A stretch of DNA of 64,000 bases from positions 685,578-749,577 of the forward strand of contig NZ_CP026995.1 of NCBI RefSeq assembly GCF_013407185.1. Reading direction: 5' to 3'. The position numbers and the translations under genes are program-made. This DNA is from Nitrosopumilus ureiphilus (GTDB lineage Archaea > Thermoproteota > Nitrososphaeria > Nitrososphaerales > Nitrosopumilaceae). The notes beneath the pieces were generated by a model, which made no database searches, was not told where the DNA came from, and saw only the letters and a list, made by a program, of their open reading frames with translations. Positions 50,345 through 59,886 of this stretch are shown one piece after another. Each line of letters begins with the position of its first letter. Positions within the stretch are counted from its first letter, which is position 1.

Positions 50345-51711
50345 TGTTCTTCACTCATAATGTTACCCAGTATATTCATTCCCTCAATTAGTGTTTTCTC
50401 GTCTTGACATGCCGAAATTCTAATGAAATTCTTGTAATTTCCAAATCCTTCCCCTGGGGCAATGGCAAGTCCTTTCTCAAGAGTACTATTTGCAAATTGA
50501 ACCCCATCAAATCCTTCTTGATTAATTCGAGCAAAAATGTACATTGCACCATCTGGAACTACAAAATCTAGTCCCATCTTCGATGCTTTTTCAGACAACA
50601 TATCTAGTCTATTTTGGACTGTATTAGAATTGTTGGTTGTGTCTGCCTCTAGGGCTTTCATGGCAATGTATTGGATGGGTTCAGACACATTTGTCAGGCA
50701 TAATGCCTCTAATTTTGCCATTTTTTCAATAATTTCAGTATCTGCTATGGCATACCCAATTCTAAAGCCTGTCATTGCATGGGATTTTGAAAATGATTGA
50801 GTAACGATACTTTTCTTATAACTATATGATAGAATACTTTTCCAGCTAGTTTTTGCATATTGGGAATAGATTTCATCACTTAGCACATACAGATCATTTT
50901 GTCTGGCCAATTCAACAATTTTGTCTTGTAGTTTTTCAGAAAGTATTTTGCCAGTTGGATTATTCGGATAATTTAGAACAATCATCTTTGTGTTTGAATT
51001 AATTGTATTTTTGATCTGCTCTAATGATGGTTCCCATTTTTCTTCTAGAGTTGTATTGATGGTCCTTACTTTGATTCCTGCATTTAGTGCACAATCTTTG
51101 TATGCAGGCCATGCAGGTTCAATCACTATTATTTCATCACCTGGATTAAGAAGTGTTGTAATTGCAGTAAAGATTGAAAATCTGGCACCCGGACTGACAA
51201 TTATGTTATCTTCAGTTATATTTGCGTTAAATTTTTTAGAAACATATTTTGCAAGTGCATCTCTGAATATTGGCATCCCTCTTGCTTGACCATATTTTAA
51301 AAATCCTTTATCAAAAACTTCTTCCAACGCATTTTTCACAATAACTGGTGGCAAAAAGTCTGGCTCTCCAACTTCCATATGGATTATTTTTTTTCCTTGT
51401 TGTTCCATTGATTTTGCTTTTAGGAAAATAGAGAGGTGTGTTTGTTTATTGTTTGATTGAACTTTCACTGATTCATTTAATAGGAAATTAAAAAATTTTG
51501 TCGCAATAGTCTCATCTAGTCCAATTTCATTGCATAATGAAATTACTTTTCCACGTAAATTATCTTCTCTGACTTCATCTGTCACTCCTTTCCCAATATT
51601 TTTTTTGACTTCGCCGATTTCTTTTGCAATATCTGTTCTAGTTTTTAGCAACTTTATCATTTCAAGTGTAACTTCATCCATCCTGTTTCGAAGATCATTG
51701 ATATCTGACAT
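50341..51711 (-). CDS. chorismate mutase-aspartate aminotransferase fusion
   Basis: Residues 1-85 (from ATG 51711) are an AroQ-type chorismate mutase (LRNRMDEVTLEMIKLLKTRT; AKEIGEVK). The rest is a class I PLP aminotransferase with GEPDFLPPV, the NYPNNPTGK block, SDEIYS and the PLP lysine in SQSFSKSHAMTGFRIGY. One chain thus makes prephenate and transaminates the keto acids. An earlier ATG at 51753 overlaps aroC and is unlikely; the chosen start is 4 bases past the aroC stop. Confidence 0.9.
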   Translation of the reverse strand: MSDINDLRNRMDEVTLEMIKLLKTRTDIAKEIGEVKKNIGKGVTDEVREDNLRGKVISLCNEIGLDETIATKFFNFLLNESVKVQSNNKQTHLSIFLKAKSMEQQGKKIIHMEVGEPDFLPPVIVKNALEEVFDKGFLKYGQARGMPIFRDALAKYVSKKFNANITEDNIIVSPGARFSIFTAITTLLNPGDEIIVIEPAWPAYKDCALNAGIKVRTINTTLEEKWEPSLEQIKNTINSNTKMIVLNYPNNPTGKILSEKLQDKIVELARQNDLYVLSDEIYSQYAKTSWKSILSYSYKKSIVTQSFSKSHAMTGFRIGYAIADTEIIEKMAKLEALCLTNVSEPIQYIAMKALEADTTNNSNTVQNRLDMLSEKASKMGLDFVVPDGAMYIFARINQEGFDGVQFANSTLEKGLAIAPGEGFGNYKNFIRISACQDEKTLIEGMNILGNIMSEEQ

Positions 51712-51715
51712 TTTC

Positions 51716-52813
51716 TTACAAAACAGGTCTGATTGTACCTGCAAGTAGTGCATGATCTGCGATCGTCAAGGAAACAAGTGAGTCCACTACAGGTGGGGCT
51801 CTAGGAACTACACATGGATCGTGTCTTCCTTTTACTTGAAGGGTTGTTTCTTTTTTTGTCTTGATGTCAACTGTACTTTGTTTTTGTGCAATTGATGATG
51901 CGGGCTTGAATGCAATTCTCATAGTTATTGGCATTCCATTTGAAATTCCGCCAAGAATTCCTCCTGAATTATTCGTCTTTGTTATTATCTTTCCTTTTTT
52001 TATTGTATACAAATCATTATTTTCAGAACCATGCATCTCTGAGCCTCTAAATCCTGAACCAAATTCAATTCCTTTGACTGATGGAATTGAAAAAATTGCT
52101 TTACTCAAATCTGATTCTAATGAACTAAAGATTGGTTCTCCCAAACCAACTGGAACATTTGTTGTGACTGATTCAATAATTCCTCCAAGTGAATCCCCTT
52201 TTTTACGTGCATTCAAAATATCTTCTCGCATCATTTTTGCAGTTTTGTTTTCAGGACATCTAACTTCATTTTTATAAATTGATGATATCATTTTTTCATC
52301 GAATTCTTTTTCCATCTTTATTTTTCCAATTTGTGATGTAAACGAATTTGTTTCAATTCCTAGTGACACTTTGAGCAATTTTCTTGCAATTGCACCACCC
52401 ATCACATGCGTTGCAGTAAGCCTTCCTGAAAATCTACCTCCCCCTCTATGATCATTGAAGTGATTGTATTTTATCATGGCAGGATAATCTGAATGCCCAG
52501 GTCTTAGTTTTGTTTTCAAATTTTCATAATCTTTTGATTTTTGATCACTATTCCAAATTAGCATTGTAATTGGTGCACCAGTCGTAAATCCTCTGAAAAC
52601 TCCTGAAACAATTTCTACAACATCTCCTTCTTTTCTTTGTGTAGATATCATGTTTTGACCTGGTTTTCTCAAGTCTAACATTTTCTGAATTTCTTTCTCA
52701 TCAATTTCTAAACCTGCAGGACAACCATCTAACACTGCACCAATAGTTTTTCCATGGCTTTCGCCAAAACTTGTTAAAACAAGACGCTGACCAATTGAAC
52801 TTCCCGGCAACAA
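51716..52813 (-). CDS. aroC: chorismate synthase
   Basis: Makes chorismate from EPSP with reduced FMN. Signatures SFGESHGKTIGAVLDG at the N-terminus, RPGHSDYP, GGGRFSGRLTATHVMGG and HDPCVVPRAPPV near the C-terminus are all canonical. Length 365. It is separated from aroA upstream by 330 bases that hold the structured RNA candidate, so it may have its own promoter. Confidence 0.95.
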   Translation of the reverse strand: MLPGSSIGQRLVLTSFGESHGKTIGAVLDGCPAGLEIDEKEIQKMLDLRKPGQNMISTQRKEGDVVEIVSGVFRGFTTGAPITMLIWNSDQKSKDYENLKTKLRPGHSDYPAMIKYNHFNDHRGGGRFSGRLTATHVMGGAIARKLLKVSLGIETNSFTSQIGKIKMEKEFDEKMISSIYKNEVRCPENKTAKMMREDILNARKKGDSLGGIIESVTTNVPVGLGEPIFSSLESDLSKAIFSIPSVKGIEFGSGFRGSEMHGSENNDLYTIKKGKIITKTNNSGGILGGISNGMPITMRIAFKPASSIAQKQSTVDIKTKKETTLQVKGRHDPCVVPRAPPVVDSLVSLTIADHALLAGTIRPVL

Positions 52814-53021
52814 TCTATCAAAGTTAAATGATGCTTATAATTCCTCATTCTGAAATTTTTACGATTTTTGCTCTATGCTGGATTTTTTTTGAAAACCTCT
52901 CATGGCTAGTTAAAACTTATATAATTAGCCCTATTTTTATGAAATAATTATAATATATTCTTAAATATCACGATTACATATATAATACATGCAAAAACGT
53001 GTAAATTCTAAACCATAATTT

Positions 53022-53106
53022 GCGCGGCCCTGCGAAAAAGACATGTTATCTACGCAAAAGCGTTGCGGGTGAGGAGAATGCTTTTCATCCTATACAGGGT
53101 CGCGCC
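53022..53106 (+). ncRNA. GC-rich structured RNA candidate
   Basis: In a genome this AT-rich an 85-base stretch of high GC stands out. The ends GCGCGGCCCTG (53022-53032) and CAGGGTCGCGC (53095-53105) pair over 11 positions with one G-U. Inside, ACGC-AAAA-GCGT forms a hairpin and GGGTGA pairs with TCATCC. A TATA-like CATATATAATAC (about 52973-52988) precedes it on the plus strand, and T-runs follow. It could be an H/ACA-type guide or an unclassified RNA; a leader on the opposite strand is less likely. The rest of 52814-53143 shows nothing else. Confidence 0.6.
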
Positions 53107-53143
53107 TTTTACAACTTTTACTTGATTTTTTGAAAATAGTTTT

Positions 53144-54412
53144 TTAATTCACTTGAATTTTTGCACCAAGACGATTCATCTCTTCTATAAAATTTGGAAA
53201 TGAAACATTTACTGATTCAGGATCTGTTACTGTACAATCTCCTACATACATTCCAGCAATACAAAAAGACATGAATAATCTGTGATCATTTTCGGAATTT
53301 AGCTCAGCACCTTTCAAATTCTCTGAATCTTCTAAAATTAAACCGTCGTCTTTTTCTTCAATTTTGATTCCAATTTTTACAAGTTCTCTTGATATAATTG
53401 CAATTCGATCTGTCTCTTTTAGTCTTGCATGTTTTACATTAACTATTTCAATTGGTGCTGATGATTTTAATGCTAAAATTGCAAGTGGTGGAAGAAGATC
53501 TGGAGAATTACTCAAATCAAATTTCCCCCCTGTTAGTTTTTCAGGCGATTTAATTTTGATTTCTTCATCATTAATCACTATGGTAACTCCTAACTGCTCT
53601 AAAATATCTATGAACACTTCATCACCTTGTGGTAAATTTCCAATGTTCCCTTTAACTGTGATTTCATCTCCGTTAAGAACAGTAGCTGAAAGAAGTAATG
53701 CGAGACTAGAAAAATCAATGGGAATTGTAAATGTTGCCTCTTTGTATATTTGTGGTGGTATGTTGTATCTTTTGTATGGGATTAATGTTTGAACTGTAAC
53801 TCCAAATTTTCGCATTGTAGCTATTGTTGCATCAAGATATGGTTTTGATACTAAATTTCCTTCTATTGTAAGATTAATTCCCTTTTCTGTTAGAGGGGCA
53901 CTGATTAATAATGCTGAAATAAACTGACTAGAAAAATTTCCTGGGATTTTTACATCTCCTCCGGAAATCTTTCCTTTGATTTTGATTGGTGGTTTTCCAT
54001 CAGTTGAAGTGCACTGTGCTCCTATACTTGATAATGCATCAAGTAGTGGCTGCATGGGCCTTTTCTGCAAACTAGAATCACCTGTTAGAGTAATCTCTTC
54101 AGAAAATAGACTAGCGATTCCTGATGCGATTCTGATAGTTGTCCCTGAATTTTCTGTATTGATTTCAGGCACAATTTTGTCGAATTTTATGGGATTTTTT
54201 ACAATTATTGATGAATCTTCAATTTCCATTTCCGCCCCGAATTTTTTACATGCTTCTATGGTGGCAATAGTATCTGCTGAATGTAAAATATTTTCTACTT
54301 TGCTATTATTTCCAGCAAGTGAAGCAAGAAAAATTGCTCTATGTGTATAACTCTTATTTGCAGGACAAACTATTTGTCCCGAAATTTTTGATTTTTCAAC
54401 TTTACACTTCAT
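53144..54412 (-). CDS. aroA: EPSP synthase (3-phosphoshikimate 1-carboxyvinyltransferase)
   Basis: Joins shikimate-3-phosphate with PEP. The N-terminal KSYTHRAIFLASLA, ENSGTTIRIASG and the C-terminal LKETDRIA with the catalytic Glu/Lys pattern are present; length 422 is usual. Its start overlaps the end of the shikimate kinase gene by 11 bases. Confidence 0.95.
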   Translation of the reverse strand: MKCKVEKSKISGQIVCPANKSYTHRAIFLASLAGNNSKVENILHSADTIATIEACKKFGAEMEIEDSSIIVKNPIKFDKIVPEINTENSGTTIRIASGIASLFSEEITLTGDSSLQKRPMQPLLDALSSIGAQCTSTDGKPPIKIKGKISGGDVKIPGNFSSQFISALLISAPLTEKGINLTIEGNLVSKPYLDATIATMRKFGVTVQTLIPYKRYNIPPQIYKEATFTIPIDFSSLALLLSATVLNGDEITVKGNIGNLPQGDEVFIDILEQLGVTIVINDEEIKIKSPEKLTGGKFDLSNSPDLLPPLAILALKSSAPIEIVNVKHARLKETDRIAIISRELVKIGIKIEEKDDGLILEDSENLKGAELNSENDHRLFMSFCIAGMYVGDCTVTDPESVNVSFPNFIEEMNRLGAKIQVN

Positions 54413-55259
54413 GAACTTCAGCCTTTTTGTTATTCACTTTGGAAACAATTACTCTTCCTTCAAGAGCTGCAAATATTTTTTTAATGTTTGATTCATTTTC
54501 TTTTTTTACAATTGCAGCGATGGCAGGCCCATTACCCGAAACTGATGCTGCAAGTGCACCTTTTTCAATCAAACTCGTAATAATTTTAGGATCTGAATTC
54601 AGAATTGATGCAGTAGCTAAACCGTTAATTGTCATTGCTTCCCAATAATTTGCTTTTCTTGCCAATTCCCAAGCATTTTCAAATACTGTTGATAAAATTT
54701 TGAGATTTTTCAAATTCCCCCGTTTTCTATTTTTTGGAATAAATATTACTGCAATCATATTAGTTGGTCCTTTTTCAAAATGGATTCGTCTTTTCTTTGC
54801 ATTGTCAGTAACATTAAATCCACCATAGTAACATGAGCATGCATCATCATATGCCCCGGTAATACTCACTTTGGATTCAATTGATGCATCAACTCCTACA
54901 AGTAAAATTTGCTGATCAGTAAATTTTGGTTTGAATATCTTTGCACATGCCAGTGCAACTGCCGATGAAATTGCACTTGAACTCTTTAATCCATATCCTG
55001 TCGGAATTTCAGAATCTAGTTTAATTGAGATTTTGTTTTGCTCCAAATCTTTTTTTGAGATGATCTTCTCAACTGTTTTGTTGATTAATCGTGAACTGAG
55101 GGTTTTGTTGTCTGATTCAATTACGATTCCTTTTCCTGGGCTTGTCTCCACTGTGACCTCTACCTTCAACTCTATCCCCAAAGTTGCACCCTTTTGATTT
55201 GCAATGGCGTTAACTAGTGATACAGCGCCATGGACTGTAGCCTTTGCTTTTGCCATCAA
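54402..55259 (-). CDS. archaeal (GHMP-type) shikimate kinase
   Basis: Phosphorylates shikimate. This is the archaeal enzyme unrelated to bacterial AroK: a GHMP kinase with PTGYGLKSSSAISSAVALA as the ATP loop and ASVSGNGPAIAAIV as the C-terminal glycine motif. Length 285. It overlaps the shikimate dehydrogenase stop by 4 bases upstream and aroA downstream, a tightly coupled operon. Confidence 0.93.
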   Translation of the reverse strand: MMAKAKATVHGAVSLVNAIANQKGATLGIELKVEVTVETSPGKGIVIESDNKTLSSRLINKTVEKIISKKDLEQNKISIKLDSEIPTGYGLKSSSAISSAVALACAKIFKPKFTDQQILLVGVDASIESKVSITGAYDDACSCYYGGFNVTDNAKKRRIHFEKGPTNMIAVIFIPKNRKRGNLKNLKILSTVFENAWELARKANYWEAMTINGLATASILNSDPKIITSLIEKGALAASVSGNGPAIAAIVKKENESNIKKIFAALEGRVIVSKVNNKKAEVHEV

Positions 55260-56077
55260 AATCCTCCTAACAATGCTTTTTTCATGGCATTATAAGGTGC
55301 TTCCATATGGTGCCATATCTCAAAGGCTCTTGCTGCTTGACCTAATAGCATTTCATAGCCAAAAATTATCACTGCATTTTTTTCTTTTGCCTTTTTTATA
55401 AAATCTGTATTCATTGGCATGTATACAATATCATAAACTATTGTCTTCTCATTGATATTATCTAATGAAATTGGACTAGGCTCATTTCTTAGTCCTATTG
55501 ATGTTGCGTTTACTATAATGTCGTAATCTTTTGCAGAGTCTTTAACATCTTCAATCTTGATTGCGTTTGCAGAAAGTCCAATTTTCTTTGCAAACTCTGA
55601 TAGGTTCTTTGCGTTTTCTAAAGTTCTGTTTGCAATAGTGATGTTCTTTGCTTTCTCTTTTGCAAATCCTGCAACTATTGCTCTTGCTGCCCCTCCTGCA
55701 CCAAGAAGAAGAACTTTGGTATTTTCTATGTTTAATTTCTTTTTCTTAAATGGCTCTAGAAAACCATCCATGTCTGTATTGTATCCTTTGAGAACTCCAT
55801 CTTTGTTTGTAACAGTATTTACTGCACCAATCAAACTGCATGACTCATCCATTTTATCCAAATACTTCATCATCTCTACTTTATGTGGAATGGTGATATT
55901 GAATCCGTCTATCTTTATTTTTTTGAGTCCTTCAATTCCTTCTTCTAATTCTCCTGTTGGAATCCTATATGCAATGTATGAACAATCTAAATTTAATTCT
56001 CTAAATGCTGCACTGTGGATATTTGGAGACAATGAATGATCAATTGGATCTCCAATAACTGCAAATGATTTTCCCAT
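55256..56077 (-). CDS. aroE: shikimate dehydrogenase
   Basis: Reduces 3-dehydroshikimate with NADPH. SLSPNIHSAAF, the catalytic FNITIPHKVEM (Lys), GAVNTV, the Rossmann LLGAGGAARAI and the NADP-type NRTLENA loop are clear. Length 273. Located between dehydroquinase and shikimate kinase genes on the same strand. Confidence 0.95.
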   Translation of the reverse strand: MGKSFAVIGDPIDHSLSPNIHSAAFRELNLDCSYIAYRIPTGELEEGIEGLKKIKIDGFNITIPHKVEMMKYLDKMDESCSLIGAVNTVTNKDGVLKGYNTDMDGFLEPFKKKKLNIENTKVLLLGAGGAARAIVAGFAKEKAKNITIANRTLENAKNLSEFAKKIGLSANAIKIEDVKDSAKDYDIIVNATSIGLRNEPSPISLDNINEKTIVYDIVYMPMNTDFIKKAKEKNAVIIFGYEMLLGQAARAFEIWHHMEAPYNAMKKALLGGF

Positions 56078-56123
56078 CTTATTTTTCTCACTAGTATGAT
56101 TGATTTAAACTCTCAACTGATAA

Positions 56124-56792
56124 TTATTTTAGATTTGTAATTTTCTTTACTTCATCAACACTGAATTGTCCTGGTGCTACTGCTTTTCCTAAAGAGACGT
56201 ATGTATATGGACTGCCCAAATATAGGCACAAAATCCTTGAAATCCTGCCCATGTCTCCCATTGCAAATGATATCAAATTGTTCTTTCCTTTCTTGCTATA
56301 CAATTCAAGCATTCTAGTTGCATCATCTGTTGTATTTGCTGTACTCACAATTTTTACATTATTTGAGAACTTGGCCATCTGAGCAATTTTCTTTTTTAAT
56401 TCCGCATTTTTCGGAGTTTTCTTAAAGTCATGCCATGAAACAAGCAATTTTGTTTTTGTTGATTTTAGATATTTTGTTAATTGTGAATTTTTCTTTAGTG
56501 TGTTAAATTCAACATCTAACAAAAATGGATTATATTCTGCAATGAGTTTCAGAATTGCTATTCTTTCCTTTTCATTTCCAGAAAATTTTCCGCCTTCGAT
56601 TTTTGGTCTGAGTGTACATACAATTCTATTTAGATCTTTTTTGATTAATTCTAATGTCTCTGGAATTTGCTCAATTTTTAAAAAATCAAATCTTACTTCG
56701 GCAAGATCCGATTTCTTCAATGCAATTTTTAATGTCTGCTTAATTTTATTTGGTGTTTCTTCAGCAATTGACACGCAAGTTTTGTACTTCAT
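56124..56792 (-). CDS. aroD: type I 3-dehydroquinate dehydratase
   Basis: Class I Schiff-base dehydratase of the shikimate pathway. EVRFDFLK, SWHDFKKTP (general-base His) and VKIVSTANTTDD (Schiff-base Lys) mark the active site; the C-terminal region GQFSVDEV matches the family. Length 222. Its start overlaps the stop of the dehydroquinate synthase gene by 4 bases. Confidence 0.93.
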   Translation of the reverse strand: MKYKTCVSIAEETPNKIKQTLKIALKKSDLAEVRFDFLKIEQIPETLELIKKDLNRIVCTLRPKIEGGKFSGNEKERIAILKLIAEYNPFLLDVEFNTLKKNSQLTKYLKSTKTKLLVSWHDFKKTPKNAELKKKIAQMAKFSNNVKIVSTANTTDDATRMLELYSKKGKNNLISFAMGDMGRISRILCLYLGSPYTYVSLGKAVAPGQFSVDEVKKITNLK

Positions 56793-57850
56793 TTTTCTAG
56801 TATGTATTCATCTGAAACTTCCATTCCAAAATGTCTCCCTGTTGCAGGCTTTGAATGAACCATGACTGTGTCTCCTTTTTTTAGGTGTGTGACTGACACT
56901 AGTTGTCCGTTAGGTTTTACAAACCTAATTGTTTCAGCATCCTGTGCAATTATTCCTCCAATCTCTCCTCCTGCAGAAGCTTTGATCATCAACATTGGTC
57001 TTCTTTCTATTTTTGATCTTCCTACAGTTGCTCTTCTTGCCTTTCCTTTAGAATTTAAAATTAAAACTTCAGAACCGGTTTCAACTTCTGAGAGATAGTT
57101 AGTTGTTCCATCTGGTGATAATGTGTAACAGTGAACTGCACCTGCATTCACTCTAAATGGTCTAGGTGATGTAAATGACGACCCTACTGATTCATTATGG
57201 ACAAGAAACAAAAAGTTGGATCTGCTTCCAATTAGCATGCCTTCTCCTTTGTGAAGCATAGATGCAGTATCCACACATACTCGTTCTCCATCGCCCACTT
57301 CTTTAATCTCAATAATCTTTGCTGGCTTCATATCGAAACTTCTGGTTCCTAGGTATAGCATTGCTTCTCTTACCTCGTTAATTGAATCTGTGCTGAAAAT
57401 TACTCCGTCTACTCCTACTTCTAAAATTGAGAACATCTTTCTTACTTCTTCAGGAGTTTTTGCAATTGCAAAAATTTTTGTGTGTATTTTATGAAGTTTT
57501 GCTATAATGTTTTCTAATGGAATAATTTTCCAATCTTTAACCTCCACAATCACAAAGTCTAATCCTTTCTTTGCAACAGTAAGGATGTGCTCGATATCTG
57601 AATTTGATAATACTTGAAATTTCATTCCAACTTTCTTGCCTTTTGGTTTTACCATTCCCTCTTTTTCAAGAACTACGTAGTTTGATGCATTTGAAGGATA
57701 AACTGTTTGCACCTTTGTTTTTTTCTTTCCTAGTTTCTTTGGATCAATATACAATATCTTAATTCCTTCAGACTCTAATTGTGGAAGAAATTTAGCTAAT
57801 TGTGTTTGTGAGACTTTGGGTGAAATAATTAATTCTCTATTCTTACTCAA
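56789..57850 (-). CDS. 3-dehydroquinate synthase II (archaeal)
   Basis: Archaeal enzyme converting the ADH intermediate to 3-dehydroquinate with NAD, unrelated to bacterial AroB. The hallmark HCYTLSPDGTTNYLSE and VHSKPATGRHFGMEVSDE near the end are present. Length 353. Together with the following upstream gene it replaces the DAHP/AroB route of bacteria, as in methanogens and thaumarchaea. Confidence 0.93.
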   Translation of the reverse strand: MSKNRELIISPKVSQTQLAKFLPQLESEGIKILYIDPKKLGKKKTKVQTVYPSNASNYVVLEKEGMVKPKGKKVGMKFQVLSNSDIEHILTVAKKGLDFVIVEVKDWKIIPLENIIAKLHKIHTKIFAIAKTPEEVRKMFSILEVGVDGVIFSTDSINEVREAMLYLGTRSFDMKPAKIIEIKEVGDGERVCVDTASMLHKGEGMLIGSRSNFLFLVHNESVGSSFTSPRPFRVNAGAVHCYTLSPDGTTNYLSEVETGSEVLILNSKGKARRATVGRSKIERRPMLMIKASAGGEIGGIIAQDAETIRFVKPNGQLVSVTHLKKGDTVMVHSKPATGRHFGMEVSDEYILEK

Positions 57851-58625
57851 TTTTCTTCATTGCTTCCTTTGCAGTTGCTTTTCTAAAAATTATGTCAGCT
57901 AATGCTTCAACTATTTTTTCAGGTGTTTTGTGTGCAAAGATATTTCTACCATATGTGATTCCTTTAGCTCCTGCAGTCATGGCATCTTCAGTCATTTGAA
58001 GAATATCTAAATCTGTTTTTGCTTTAGGTCCCCCTGCAATTACAATTGGCACTGGTGTACTTTTCACAATTTTTGCAAATGAATCAATATCTCCTGTGTA
58101 CAGTGTTTTTACAATATCTGCACCACATTCTGCTCCAATTCTTGCAACATGTGAAACAATTTCAGGATCATGTGGGTCTTTGATATTTTCACCTCTTGGA
58201 TACATCATTGCTAAAAGTGGCATTCCCCATCTGTGACATTGGTCTGCAGTCATTCCTAATTGCTCTAACATCTCTGGTTCTTCTTTGCCTCCTATGTTGA
58301 TGTGTAATGACACTCCATCTGCACCCATGGCAACTGCTTCCTTTACTGTTCCAGTTAGCATTTTTCGGTTAGGTGATAATGATAATGATGTGCTACTTGA
58401 GAAATGAACTAAAACTCCAACTTTGGTTGGTTTTGGCAGTGTTTTGAGAATTCCTTTATTGATAATTACGCTAGTAAGTCCGTGTCCTTCACATTTGTAA
58501 ATTGTAGAGGCAGGATCTTCAAGACCTTCAATTGGTCCATTTGAAATGCCATGATCCATTGGAATACATAACATTCTTCCTTTTCGAAGAATTCGATTTA
58601 ATCTGATTTGATTACCTGATACCAT
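57843..58625 (-). CDS. 2-amino-3,7-dideoxy-D-threo-hept-6-ulosonate (ADH) synthase
   Basis: Class I aldolase of the FbaB/DeoC type, condensing 6-deoxy-5-ketofructose phosphate with aspartate semialdehyde as the first archaeal shikimate step. [41 protein letters not shown] and GRNIFAH with Schiff-base Lys (IVKTLYTGD) are visible. Length 260. It is the first gene of the operon; a TATA-like TTATTTTTAAG lies about 30 bases upstream. Confidence 0.93.
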   Translation of the reverse strand: MVSGNQIRLNRILRKGRMLCIPMDHGISNGPIEGLEDPASTIYKCEGHGLTSVIINKGILKTLPKPTKVGVLVHFSSSTSLSLSPNRKMLTGTVKEAVAMGADGVSLHINIGGKEEPEMLEQLGMTADQCHRWGMPLLAMMYPRGENIKDPHDPEIVSHVARIGAECGADIVKTLYTGDIDSFAKIVKSTPVPIVIAGGPKAKTDLDILQMTEDAMTAGAKGITYGRNIFAHKTPEKIVEALADIIFRKATAKEAMKKIE

Positions 58626-58730
58626 GCGTTGATCTGCTTTTTGTGCCCTACTTAAAAATAACGTGACTCGTAAATCTAATATTTTTTAAAAATTGAGCAC
58701 AAATTACTCCCTAGGTGTATTCATTATTTC

Positions 58731-58761
58731 TACCAAGGATTAAATAGAAAATACCAAGGAT
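58731..58761 (+). promoter_or_regulatory. promoter of the mqnC-like gene with two 10-bp direct repeats
   Basis: TACCAAGGAT occurs at 58731-58740 and again at 58752-58761, 21 bases apart, about two helical turns. Between them lies a TATA-like ATTAAATAG roughly 26 bases before the TTG start at 58771. A regulator that binds both repeats would cover the promoter. The spacer also serves the divergent shikimate operon. Confidence 0.5.
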
Positions 58762-58770
58762 GTACAACAA

Positions 58771-59886
58771 TTGAGTCAGACTACTGAACAAATTCAAAAA
58801 AGCGACATTAAAGATATTTTGGAAAATTCTCTTAAAGGTCAACGGCCTGGACCTGAGGACTGCTTGAGACTCTTAGAGTCTGATGACGTTCATTTGATGG
58901 GTCTTGTTTCAGGTCATTTGACAAAAAAGAAGTTTGGCAAAAAAGCCTCTTTTGTAAACAACATTATTTTGAATTATACCAATGTATGTATCACTGATTG
59001 CAAGTTTTGTGCATTTTACCGATCTCCAGGTGCTGAAGATTCTTACACACTTACCCTTGATCAAATAGAATCCAGAGTAAAGGCTGCATGTGACATGTTT
59101 AAGATTCGTCAAGTCTTGATTCAAGGTGGACACAATCCAAGTTTGAAGATAGAGTACTATGAAGATGCATTTAGAATGATCCGAAAGAAATTCCCAAAAG
59201 TTGGAGTTCATGGATTATCTACATCTGAAATTGATATGATTGCAAGAGTTGAAAAATCTTCCACTAAAGAAATTTTATCTAGACTAAAAGATGCCGGACT
59301 ACAATCAATACCTGGTGCTGGTGCTGAAATTTTAACGGATTCTGTTAAAGATATTATCAGTCCAAAGAAAATCTCCAGTGATGATTGGATTAAAATTATG
59401 GATGAGGCCCACTCACTTGGAATTCCATCTTCTGCAACAATGATGTATGGTCATGTAGAAAACAAAAATGATATTGTTGAACACTTTTTCAAAATTGCAA
59501 AACTGCAAGAAAAAACTAAAGGCTTCATGGCATTTATTCCGTGGAATTTTGAACCAAACAATACTTTGATGCACGAAGAAGGATTGGTAGAATACGGGAC
59601 TGGAGGAATCCAACTATTGAAGATGATTGCAATATCAAGATTGGTCTTTGATGGATTGATTCCACACATTCAATCTTCATGGCTCACTAATGGTGTTGGT
59701 ATGGCACAACTTGCATTGCAGTATGGCGCTGATGATTTTGGTGGTACTCTAATTGGGGAGGAGGTAGTTTCATGCACTGGTGCACGCTCAACTGAGCTCA
59801 CTGACAAAATAATCATGGATGCAATTCATCAGATTGGATATGAAGTAGAAGAGCGAGATAATTTCTATAATCCTGTAACTCTATAG
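58771..59886 (+). CDS. mqnC: radical SAM cyclic dehypoxanthinylfutalosine synthase-like (MqnC)
   Basis: A 371-residue radical SAM enzyme with CITDCKFCAF (Cys73, Cys77, Cys80) binding [4Fe-4S], preceded by the family's NNIILNYTNVC. Downstream IPGAGAEILTDSVKDIISPK and the TxxxEPNNT pattern (PWNFEPNNTL) are MqnC/MqnE/CofH family features. The best fit is MqnC, the futalosine-pathway step to menaquinone; CofH or MqnE-like roles are not excluded. The stop overlaps by 6 bases the convergent UbiD-family gene. Confidence 0.82.
   Translation: MSQTTEQIQKSDIKDILENSLKGQRPGPEDCLRLLESDDVHLMGLVSGHLTKKKFGKKASFVNNIILNYTNVCITDCKFCAFYRSPGAEDSYTLTLDQIESRVKAACDMFKIRQVLIQGGHNPSLKIEYYEDAFRMIRKKFPKVGVHGLSTSEIDMIARVEKSSTKEILSRLKDAGLQSIPGAGAEILTDSVKDIISPKKISSDDWIKIMDEAHSLGIPSSATMMYGHVENKNDIVEHFFKIAKLQEKTKGFMAFIPWNFEPNNTLMHEEGLVEYGTGGIQLLKMIAISRLVFDGLIPHIQSSWLTNGVGMAQLALQYGADDFGGTLIGEEVVSCTGARSTELTDKIIMDAIHQIGYEVEERDNFYNPVTL

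Noticed and set aside
52814-53143. SRP RNA, RNase P RNA or 5S rRNA in the aroA-aroC gap
   Set aside because: The GC-rich part is only about 85 bases, too short for SRP or RNase P RNA, and it lacks the 5S rRNA pattern.
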